Shown here: one piece after another, positions 49,201 to 58,304 of the stretch | Numbering within the stretch: position 1 is the first letter of the stretch | How the letters are laid out: each line of letters starts with the position of its first letter | Assembly (NCBI GenBank): GCA_038502055.1 | Contig: JAXRKN010000026.1 | Span: 558,001 to 622,000, forward strand | Direction: 5' to 3' | DNA from: Tanytarsus gracilentus | Lineage: Eukaryota > Arthropoda > Insecta > Diptera > Chironomidae | Length of the DNA stretch: 64,000 nt | Notes under the pieces: model-generated | Database searches by the model: none | Told to the model about the DNA's origin: nothing | Seen by the model: the letters and a program-made list of their open reading frames with translations, nothing else | Made by a program: the position numbers and the translations under genes

Positions 49201-52200
49201 TATTATAAAAAAAAGTTTACTTTCCAACCTCTATCATGATCATAAATCTAAATCTTCATCCTTTATGAGTCGTCAGAGTTCTCTCTCTCGTCATTTTTAC
49301 TCAGCAGCGCATGAGACCGAATAAAAAGAGATGAGAAGTAAAATGTAATAGCCCGACATTCATGTCACACTGAAATTTTCTTCTACTTTTTGCCCCTTTT
49401 TACAGCATCATCCGTAAAATGTTAAGTGAAAACTCGCAAAAAGAAAATCTTAAAGTCATCTCGTCGTGCGGAGTGATATAAAATGAAAACGTGGTAATAA
49501 AGCACTTTAAAGCGATGGTGAAGCCCTTCAAAAAAGGAGAGCGAAAAATCGTGTGAAATGTTCTTAATGGGAACATTCGTGCAATGCTGTCACCAGACGT
49601 CTCGTGCTGATGTGTGAGATTGAAGCGAAGTGTCACTGCATGCCGATTTTCCCGCATTGGGAAATTCTTCCCTACAACGTTCAGACGCTTCGGAAAAGCG
49701 ACACCAGAGGGCCATCGAGATGAAACTACGTTTTCAACAATAAAGAATTATATTTCGCTCTGCGATGTGTACTATAGAGGAAACTCAATTCACGATGAGA
49801 CGATTCGCTATCTGAATATAGATTGGTATATTACGGGGCTTGTTATTGTTGTTGTTTTATACTACTCCACATCTCTCTCTATAAAATTATTTTTCAGTTC
49901 TTTTTTCTCTCCTGGTATTTTTTTCCGTGCGACGAAGAGTTCGCTTGTTGTTGTATGGCTTGTCGGAAAAATTGCTGAGCGATGCCATGCCAGCGAGAAA
50001 AATTGTATGTGCTTTCCACCGAGTTGCGAGAGAAAATTTTTCTCCATTTCATTCATTTGAATATTTTTTATACTCATTTTTTATGTGCCCAGTAACATCG
50101 AGGGAGTAAAACCAAATATGAGGGGGTGGGGACTTTCTATTTTTTTTATGACGGACATTTTTCTCGCTTATTAATTCATCCTTAATATTAAGCGCACGGG
50201 ATGATGAAGAGACTACAAAAGCTTTTTAGAATTTTTTTCTCTGACGGTGTGTTTTGATGATGGCAATGATGAATGACAGAGTAATACGTCCATGCATGAA
50301 CATGCCGCAAAAAATCGTGTTCTATTTCATCGTCTACTTAAGTTTGGTAGATTTTGTCGCTGAAACGGAATTTAAAATGATTTTTGGGTGTTTTTTGAAG
50401 AAAATCAAATTATGGGTTAAAATCCAGAAAAATGTAAAATTTATAAATTTACGGGGATTTTTAAGATCCAGGAAAATTCAAAATATTTTCTAATATTTTA
50501 AAATTTCTCAACAACCCTCATGTACTTTATCGCAAAAGTGTTTTTTTAGTTGCTGCTTTTCAAGTACCTTTTCAAGTGTTCATTGAAGTGAAAACTCTAT
50601 GTTGCATGTTTACTCATAACCATATTGCATGATACTCACACATAAACATGCATCGAGAGTGCAGTAAAGATTTACATTTTGTACTTTTTTTCCCTGATGT
50701 GATAAGAGTCACTCCGCATTGTTCTCACAGGAAAGGAGCGTAACAGCCCTTAATTTACAGCAAAACAGAAAAAAAGAAGAAGTTTGAGCGAACTCGTTAT
50801 GAATGGGATCCCACCAAACTCCTCTCTACTCTGCTTTTATTTTATGAATGAAGAAACTTTACTATATAATTATAGATTTTTGGATAACTTTTTCATGATA
50901 TGCGAAGCGAGAAAGCGAATGGAGTGGCTTCGTGCAGTAAACATTAAATCCTTCGCAAACTGCTGTGTGGAGCATTAAAAAAATCTGTATCAAGACAATG
51001 GAATCACCCACCAAAAAAACGCCTCCATTTTTACCATTCCTCCTCGCTTATCTGCAATATTGTTCATTTTTCAGCATTGCTTTCCATATATACACATTTT
51101 CGAAATGCAACAGACTGCAGCGAGTGTAAAAAAAAGTTTAAATGATGAGAACTGGCAAAAAGAGAGGATATGGAAGGAGGAGAGGAGGAAGCGAACGGAA
51201 AACTTGTTTCTTTTAACCGTGCCCATTTAATAAGAGCTGTTGCTACTCTTTTGTTTTACTAATGATTGTCTCTCTCGGAAATCTCGAGGATTTCTTGGAA
51301 GAGATTAAGGTCGAAGGTTAAGATTTTACGGCTTGATTCGTGATGGAGGTGAAAAGTCCACTTTACTTGATGACTTTTCGAATTTTCATTTCAATGCCAA
51401 TGGTAGAAAAATATTTTAATCAACACATTCCACAAGCCATGCATTGAAATCGCTAGAACCAATTTAATTTTTCATGCTCTTGCCTGTATGTTGAACATAA
51501 CAAGAGAAAAAAACGCACAATTTTGCTTGTGTGTGGATGAGGAGAGAGAGAGAAATAAAATAGTAAGACTGACTGGTGAGTTTATTAAAAAGCCACGAAA
51601 GAATAACACTTGCACCGTATCATCATCATCATCAATATCATGCAACCGTATACATTGCACATCAAGCGTATCAATGGAAGAATCCTCAACAGAATTTTCA
51701 CGCTTTAACGTAAAATTTTCTGCCTTCCCTTTTTGCTTTCATGATGAAAATTTTTTATAGAGAATTTTCCTTTTTTTCGTATGCATTTCTTCCACTCGAA
51801 TCAACCAGGAATTTCATGAATTTTTGATTCTTCCCCTCGAAAATCATTTCGTTTACAATTTAATGAACTTGCAGTGATTGTGTTGTAATTTTTTTCCTGT
51901 GACCATGTGAAAATCCTTTAGATCATGCCAGAACTCAAAAGGGAAATCTATGCAGCGCGAGAGAGAAAAAACATACATTGCAATAATCTTTTCACAAATC
52001 CTTTTCATTGTTCAACACCTTGGCTGTATCAATTACAATTTGTTATTTTAGCTGCTCACTATTTTACTACATGAGAACATATTCATGTTAAAAGTATAAA
52101 ATTCCCATGTTCACATACATGTGGTGTGAAAGATATTCTTTTTTATTTAAGAGCATTTGACTTTTTATTTTTATAACACAATTCGAGCATTGGCGCCAAT

Positions 52201-52600
52201 TAATTATTTAACTTAGTTAAAATTTAAGATTTTAAATAACTTGAAGGTTTAAAATGGTTCAATGTAGCTTTGTAAATTTTTTAAACATATTTTTGTTCTA
52301 TGATAAACAAGCAAAAAAATAAATTTTGCATAAATTTATGTTTAAAAAATTAACTTTAAAAATTTTTAGAGCAATTTTTATATTTAACGGTTTCTTATAA
52401 TTCAAACTTTTTGTCTTCACTCCAGTGTTTTTTCAAATTAATCCGTTATGAAAAATTAACCATATGGACAATATTTAAAAAGGAATTTTACATAATTAAG
52501 CACATTAAAAGCTTTAAAATTAGATATTTTTAATAGAAACAATTAAATAAACTTAGTTTGATCATTAAAATCCATTAAATTCATCGTAAAACAACTTTAC
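43240..52600. other. Gene-poor AT-rich region
   Basis: A GC-richer patch near 43490-43620 and another at 49560-49740 stand out. The longest open frames (46498-46893 plus; 49614-50060 plus) look like chance: they have no recognisable domain and no plausible splice or poly(A) context. A foldback repeat lies at 48761-48840. Confidence 0.45.
48761..48840. repeat. AT-rich foldback element 3
   Basis: GCTGGATTAAAA at 48761-48772 is mirrored by TTTTAATCCACCAGC at 48826-48840 with a three-base interruption. It resembles elements 1 and 2 in length and end motif. Confidence 0.6.
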
Positions 52601-52660
52601 ATTCCCCTCGTTATTTCGACTCGGCTGTCGACTTGTGAGAAAAATTTGTAAAATATTTTG

Positions 52661-52846
52661 GTAAGAGATTTTTTGTTTATTCACAATTTAACTAATTCAA
52701 TCTTGTTTAAATTATCTCTAAAAAGAACAAGGAAAACTCGATAGTCGTCAATAAATTTGTAATTAAACGTAAATCATCCGATTATTGTCTAAAACTTTGT
52801 TACCTAACTTTTTGTTTTTCTCCATTCTCAAAAAAAATTATTTTAG
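52661..52846 (+). other. Probable 5' UTR intron of ND-42
   Basis: A donor GTAAGAG at 52661 and an acceptor TTATTTTAG ending at 52846 bracket AT-rich sequence. The acceptor lies only 11 bases before the ATG. The upstream non-coding exon would be the GC-richer stretch near 52605-52660. Confidence 0.5.
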
Positions 52847-52857
52847 TCGGCAAAAAA

Positions 52858-54105
52858 ATGGCTGGAGTCCTACGATTTGGCGTAAAATTTAGCGGAACAT
52901 CAAAGCCACTGATTAAAGCAAATGTTCCAGCATTGATTCAAATATGCGGCATCTCTGGAAAGATTCTTCGTAATCAACAGAATATTCAAAAGCCTGCACC
53001 ATATCCATACAGGACGAAAGATTATTCCTTCTTAAATGCAGTTTTCGATAAGACAAGCAAGCGATTCGATGAAAATACGAAGGTAAGTTTAATATTAAAA
53101 TAAAAAAATTTTTATGCATAATTTGCTCTCTTTTAGATGATTTGTGTTGAAGGTCCAATCGCTGCTGGAAAAACAAACTTTGCCAAGGCAATTGCTGAAG
53201 AACTTGATATGCTTTATGTGCCGTCACCAACAATGGAGGATGTATACATTAACACATATGGTTTCGATATGAGAACACTCGACGATCAGCTGCCCGAAGG
53301 TGCGAAGAGCTTCGATAACAAGAAGTTTTGCTTGAATCCAAAGCACAGAATGGTTGGTAACTATCAACTTCGCATGTACATGTTACGTGTCCATAAATAC
53401 CTCGACGCACTCGCTCACATCTTGTCGACTGGTCAGGGTGTTGTTTTCAATCGATCGCCATACTCCGATTATGTCTTTCTCGAGGCCAGTTTAAGAAGCA
53501 ACTATCTCTCAAAGGGCGTCCGATCTGTCTACTATCAGGTTCGCGATCACACCATCACCGAATTGATGAGACCTCATCTCGTCATCTACTTGGATGTTCC
53601 AACTGAAAGAGTTAAGGAGAACATTAAGAAGAGAAATATTGACTATGAAGTTAATTCGCCTGCCTTCACCGATCAATATCTCAATGACATTGAAAACATC
53701 TACAAGCAAAGGTTCTTGAAGGAAATTACTGCTCATGCGGAACTTCTCGTCTACGATTGGACTGAAGCCGGTGAGCCAGAAGTTGTCGTCGAGGATATTG
53801 AACGCATTGATTTTGACAACTTTGGACATTACGATGAGAAAATGAAAGATTGGCGCATTATGACCGAGTGGGAGTGGTGTGAGAAGCGCATCCAGTACAC
53901 CTCGGATAGATACGATATCTGGAATTACTTCAATATTCCACGCTGGGATGTGCCAGAATTGATTATGCAAGCTGAGGACGCTGCTGCGCTAGAGGAAGTT
54001 ATTAACAACGCACCAGGCATGAAATATAGTCCCGGCTACAATGCTGATATGGGCGATAGTGGAATTTTGTTAAAATCAAAATACTTCCCACACTGGAGAG
54101 TTTAA
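52858..54105 (+). CDS. ND-42: NADH dehydrogenase 1 alpha subcomplex subunit 10, mitochondrial (ND-42/NDUFA10)
   Basis: This is an accessory subunit of respiratory complex I in the inner mitochondrial membrane, derived from the deoxynucleoside kinase fold. Exons 52858-53082 and 53137-54105 join in phase 0 and give 397 residues, close to the fly protein. The first exon is an arginine/lysine-containing, acid-poor leader suited to mitochondrial import. The second exon opens MICVEGPIAAGKT, the kinase-type P-loop at about residues 81-88. It continues with FNRSPYSDYVF (matching the ERS-type segment of the family), HLVIYLDVP and a long C-terminal part rich in aromatic residues (WEWCEKR, WNYFNIPRW, ending FPHWRV), as expected of NDUFA10. 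The start ATG has an AAAAAAATGG context. The gene ends tail-to-tail with NSRP1, with overlapping poly(A) signals. Confidence 0.95.
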
Positions 54106-54165
54106 GTAGAAGCGAAAAAAAATATTTCTTCAGAAAATTTTGGGGATTTATTGTTAAAAAAAATT

Positions 54166-54178
54166 AATAAACTTTATT
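54166..54178. terminator. Bidirectional poly(A) signal shared by ND-42 and NSRP1
   Basis: AATAAACTTTATT is a perfect inverted pair: AATAAA on the plus strand (54166-54171) ends ND-42 and AATAAA on the minus strand (54178-54173) ends NSRP1. The minus-strand hexamer is only 8 bases after the NSRP1 stop, so the two mRNAs very probably overlap at their 3' ends. Confidence 0.75.
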
Positions 54179-54185
54179 TAAAAAT

Positions 54186-55262
54186 CTATGCTGCTTGCTC
54201 ACGCATTGCCTTTCGTTCAAAGTAGCGCTGAAGTGCTTGATCAAAGACCTCATCGACTGTTCTCTTCTTCCAAATGTCAATTTTAATTTTTGGCGGCTCT
54301 GGTGGTGGCGGCGATTCTGCTTTTATTTCTTCTTTTTTGATTTCATCGACAGGAATTTCTGGTTTCTTAAATTCATCATTTTTCTTAGGTGAAATTTCGT
54401 CTATCTCCTTTTTGACTTCAGTTTCTTTAACAACTTCTTTTTCACTGTCGCTCGATTCAATTTCAAAGTCACTGTCAGCATCGAGATTGCATGGCAGATG
54501 ATCCGCTTTTTTACTCTCTGGTTCGTCAGGCTCTTCATTCTCATCAGATGACCTTCTCTTACGATAATTCTTTTTCTTACTAGCTTCAGGTTGAGCTTTT
54601 GTGGTTGTTGCTGGCTGTTCAGTTGACTTATCATCGCCAAGCTTTTGTGAGTAGAGATGACGATAGAATCCGGAAAGATCTTGCTGCTTTGTGACATCTC
54701 CAATTGACTCTAAATAGGATTCACGTTTCTCGAGCTCATCGGCTTCTTTCATTTCTTCGATTTTCTTGCGATACGACGAAGTCACAAATGACTCCTTGTC
54801 CTTAAATTCTTCGCCTTCTGCCTCTCGCTCTTTCTGAATTTGTCGTTCAATTCTCCTCTCGTAATCTTTTTTGCGCTTGTCGGCTGTTTCTAAAAGCCGT
54901 CCAATGTACTTTGGCTTTCGTGCTTCAACCGATTTTTTAGCTTCCTTTTCCTCTTTTCTTTTCTTCTGGATGTCATCGTAAACTTCGTCATATTGAAAAA
55001 TGTTCGGATCTTCTTCAATTGCCTGCTTCTGAAGTGTTTCGGTTACTTTCTTTTGGGTCACACTCTGTGCAACAGATATCTTTTTCTTGGGTCTTTTATC
55101 GTCTTCGTCATCGGAACTCGAGCCAAAAACATTTGGACGAGAGAAAGCAGGTAATTTTTTGTATTTATCGGGTTGAATTAGCTGAAAGTGAGATAATTTT
55201 AAGTTAGTGATATGATTTAATAGCTAAAGTTTCCGAATACTCACTCCAAATTGTTTTGACAT
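54186..55262 (-). CDS. NSRP1: Nuclear speckle splicing regulatory protein 1 (NSRP1/CCDC55)
   Basis: NSRP1 is a nuclear speckle protein that modulates alternative splice site choice. Exon 1 (55262-55245) encodes MSKQFG. After a 63-base intron with donor GTGAGT and acceptor TTTCAG, exon 2 (55181-54186) encodes the rest, 337 residues in all. Family landmarks are LIQPDKYKKLPAF with NVFGSSSDDED near the N-terminus, RKPKYIGRLLETADKRK, then the coiled-coil stretch with DKESFVTSSYRKK and DVTKQQDLSGFYRHLYSQ, which match the conserved NSRP1 N-terminal domain. The C-terminal half is low-complexity and rich in Lys, Glu and Ser, with a PPPPEPP run and nuclear-localisation-like KKKNYRKRR. Starting translation at the downstream in-frame codon would lose the conserved N-terminus, which supports the two-exon model. 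Confidence 0.93.
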
Positions 55263-55572
55263 TTTAATTATTTCTTTAATTAGAAAATTATTATTATTTT
55301 TCTTGAAAATCGTTTCAAAACAATTTTTTGTTTACTTTCGAAAAAAAATGTTGTAACGTAATTAGAAAATTTAAAAAGTTGTCGACAGTCGATATTCAGA
55401 TTCAATTTAACGGCGCTCTCTCAAAAAATATAAATTAATTCTTTTCAAGCTAAGTTAAAAGCCTTTTAATTTTATTTCTATTCGTATCGTTTTTGTTTAA
55501 TGACCAGCTAAGGATTCTACATCATCAATTCTATCAAAGATCTCGAAATTTGTGGAAACTTAAAAATTAAAG
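55263..55572. promoter_or_regulatory. Divergent promoter region of NSRP1 and borealin
   Basis: Only 310 bases separate the NSRP1 and borealin start codons, so a shared bidirectional promoter is likely. The middle holds a GC-richer stretch (GTCGACAGTCGATATTC and CGGCGCTCTC near 55380-55420). No TATA box at a usual distance was identified. Confidence 0.55.
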
Positions 55573-56794
55573 ATGCCGCGAACAAAAGCAAACAAAAATA
55601 TCGCAGCAAAGCGAGCTCGCGAGAATAATGCATCGGAAATTGAAGATATTTTGCGTGACTTTGATATTGAGCGTGAGTTGAACATAATAATTTAATGAAA
55701 TTCAAGCTAAACACAAAATTTTAGAAGAACAAGTTCTACAAACTATGCGGAACATGCATAAACTCGTTCTGGAAGATGCCGATATGGTGATTGAGAACTT
55801 TAAGAACTCTCTACCTCCTCGCGTGTTGAAGCTTACGATGGGCGAACTCAAAAAACTGAAGAGCTATGGCGATATTGATGCTGATGTTCAACAAAATATG
55901 AATGATTTAAATATGACTGTGAAGGAAACGATTCAAAAAGTTGACGAAGGTAATTTTGGAGTAATTAGTAATTTGTTGTGTTTTTGGTACTTTGGTTCTC
56001 ATTTCATTTCTATCTCATCGTCAACTAACACTCATAATTTCATCTGCTCCTAATTTCCTATTTCTATCTCGATCATATCCCTTCTTCACACTCGAAGGCT
56101 ATATTACAGGTGAAGCGAGCAACAGGAGCCAGTTGACGTCCGATACAGAGTCTAACAATGGTGATATGCGAAAGGTTTCAATCGTTTCTTCGCTCAAAAC
56201 CTTCAAGACTCGCCGTCGAAGTCAATCGACCAGCAACATACCTACGCACACGACCCCTGGACCGCGAGCTATGATGAAACTTAAAACACCCAACGTCAAG
56301 AGCTCAACAGTCGAGCCATTCTTCCCATCATCGGCCATTCACGCGTCACGCTCTAAATTTAGAACTCCTTTGGTGCAGAAAAATCAAAAGCGTGCTCAAC
56401 GAGCGGCCAGTGCCGATCCGTTTGCAACAATCAAACCAAAAGTGGACCCCTCAGCGCCTATTGCTGTATTGCGTCACGCCAAACCCGACGAAATCGCCTT
56501 TTCAATCACAGGAAGTCCAATCGCTCAATCCCAGTAAGTTTTCATAGAAAAAATATTAATTAAATTGTTTCTAAATAACCTTTTCTCTCTAGTTTTGGTT
56601 CACAATCTGCAAACATCAATATTCCCTACAACAATGGCGTGCTGATGATTCGCCCCGAATCCATTGACCAAGCAGCACTCGATTCAACTCTCATCAATAA
56701 CATTGCCGGAATGCAAATTGATGAGATGCGTACATTGAAAAATGCTCTGGACATTCTCGTCAGCAATTTTGAGAAACGTAAACGCAACAAGTAA
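55573..56794 (+). CDS. borr: Borealin (Dasra/CDCA8), chromosomal passenger complex subunit
   Basis: Borealin joins INCENP and Survivin in the passenger complex that targets Aurora B to centromeres in mitosis. The exons are 55573-55672, 55725-55949, 56110-56533 and 56593-56794. They are in consistent phases and give 316 residues, about the fly length. The N-terminus starts MPRTKANKN, then a helical region (EIEDILRDFDIE, RNMHKLVLEDADMVIENF) with PPRVLKLTMGELK, the borealin N-terminal domain that bundles with INCENP and Survivin. A basic Ser/Thr-rich central part (KTRRRSQSTS, TPGPRAMMK) looks like a kinase and DNA-binding linker. The last exon encodes the C-terminal domain ending FEKRKRNK. Exon 3 could instead start at 56098, adding GYIT. 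Head-to-head with NSRP1; AATAAA lies at 56865-56870. Confidence 0.92.
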
Positions 56795-56864
56795 ATTCTG
56801 CAAAATTGCTTTTTTTTCAATTATCATTTTTTGCTCACTATTTTTCTGTCATATTAATTTTTAA

Positions 56865-56870
56865 AATAAA
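56865..56870 (+). terminator. Borealin poly(A) signal
   Basis: An AATAAA lies 70 bases after the borealin stop codon in an A-rich context. Confidence 0.65.
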
Positions 56871-57020
56871 AAAAAAGAGAAAGTAATTTTGGAAGCGTGT
56901 AAGCTTTAATTAATATCCAATTTTATGACAGTATGAATGACGCACTTTTCAATTAAGACTTTTACAACATTTTTCGTGACAAATTTTAAGCACATAATCT
57001 TTATTATTTCAAGCACTCGC

Positions 57021-57024
<4 letters not shown>

Positions 57025-57050
<26 letters not shown>
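57025..57050. repeat. (GATT)6 tetranucleotide tract
   Basis: Uninterrupted GATT units directly follow the left 23-base direct repeat. They are interpreted as the 3' tail of the inserted element read on the minus strand. Confidence 0.9.
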
Positions 57051-57051
<1 letters not shown>

Positions 57052-57202
57052 GACTGAGAGGTAGCGCGTTGGAGTTACCAAGGAGACGCAAACCATGCAG
57101 AACTCTTAAGATTTCTCTTAAGAATAGAGTATAAATACCCCTTTTTCCCCCTCAACAGCAGGCGTCCCCGCGGGAATCGCCCACCTCGGGAGCTGCAACA
57201 CA

Positions 57203-57375
57203 CGTCTTGAGAAAGACGCACTAGCGATCGAATTACCCCTCTCAGAGTTTAAATGTTAGTCGTCATGGAACGTCAAGCGGAATTTCCCAATCAAGACGCC
57301 TTAATCCATGACGTAATAAATTTTCATTGTGAATTCACAATTGTGGGGTTTAATAAATCAAAGGTGGTTAAGGCG
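57203..57375. ncRNA. Potential structured RNA: GNRA hairpin plus pseudoknot-type pairing
   Basis: CGTCTT (57203-57208), GAGA and AAGACG (57213-57218) form a perfect six-pair stem with a GNRA loop on the plus strand. CGTCATGGA (57261-57269) pairs exactly with TCCATGACG (57305-57313). CGCCTTAA (57297-57304), which lies inside that loop, pairs exactly with TTAAGGCG (57368-57375) outside it, an H-type pseudoknot arrangement. A 14-base palindrome TTGTGAATTCACAA (57327-57340) sits in between. The pairings are observed; that an RNA folds or functions this way is inferred. Confidence 0.35.
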
Positions 57376-58304
57376 GCATTGTATAAAAGTTACCGTCACT
57401 ACAACCGTCCTCAGCCCTGACAAGCTGTTAGGAACTGGCCCACCCACATTACAAAAAAACAAACATAAAACATAAATTTATAAAGTCAAATTAAACAATT
57501 GTATAAAAGTTTGGTTTATCATCTACCTTCCTCTATCTAATCTAACTGATTAGCATGGGATGTACAGGTATTCAAGTTTCGTCCGTAAGTACTCACTACT
57601 TTCTTCCTCAACTGGTCACTAAGATTAAAGTTGGTTTTGTTGGATACCAACGAATACGAGATAAAATGTCATTAATTGATAAAAATAACATTAATGTAAT
57701 ACCCCATATTTCTCCCCTAAGTTAATTAAATTTTTCTATCAACTATTTGACTGAATCTATTTCTTTTATTAAAAAATAAAAATCATTTTTGGAAAACTAA
57801 ATGGTTTTTCCTGTTTGTTATTAATTTTTTTCATTTGTGTGCTATTAAAAATTAAAAATATAATTTTTATAAAAAAAAGTGGCTTATTTTCCTGGTTAAG
57901 TTATTAATTTTCCTATCAACCTTTACTGAATGATTTGAAAAATTCAATTAAAATAAATAAATAAATAAATTCCTTCATTGATACCCATGAAGAAAATATT
58001 TGGAGAGAGTTACTCTCCGAAGTGAGAATGAGCGAGAGAGAAAAAAAATATGAAGTGAAATTCTAAGAATTTGATTTCACAATAAAAAAAATTTCACTCA
58101 TTTCCACTTCCTTACGTAATTTAAACACTTAAACTCGATGAATTTGATGGTGATGACACACTTAGGAACACATTTAAAATATATTAATGATGATAAAAAC
58201 ACTTTAAACAGGATAAATTAATATTTATTTGACGAGGTTAAAAATCGCGATGGTGTTCGGTTTACTGTCCGGATGAAACTCTATTATTTCAAGCACTCGC
58301 TATT

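Larger units (their letters stand above)
57002..58304 (-). mobile_element. Inserted element of about 1.26 kb between 23-base direct repeats; probable non-autonomous non-LTR retroelement
   Basis: Identical 23-base copies lie at 57002-57024 and 58282-58304 (core TTTCAAGCACTCGC), as in a target site duplication. Just inside the left copy is a (GATT)6 tract. On the minus strand this reads as a TCAA-repeat 3' tail, followed directly by the duplication, as in LINE-mediated insertions. The minus-strand 5' end begins GAGTTTCATCCGGACAGT, similar in style to internal promoters of insect non-LTR elements. There is no open frame over 60 codons on the minus strand, so it is non-autonomous or deleted. The left 400 bases are much less AT-rich than the surroundings and highly structured. 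A plus-strand TATAAATA at 57130 leaves an LTR-type origin as the alternative. Confidence 0.55.

Noticed and set aside
49590..49640. CTGATG...CGAAG resembling a hammerhead ribozyme core
   Set aside because: The invariant CUGAUGA and GAAA are both broken and no cleavage-site stem fits.
57050..57240. tRNA-like wording (GGTAGCGCGTTGGA) near a B-box-like GATCGAATT, as in a tRNA-derived SINE
   Set aside because: The B-box consensus is imperfect and lies about 165 bases away, too far for a tRNA-type promoter.
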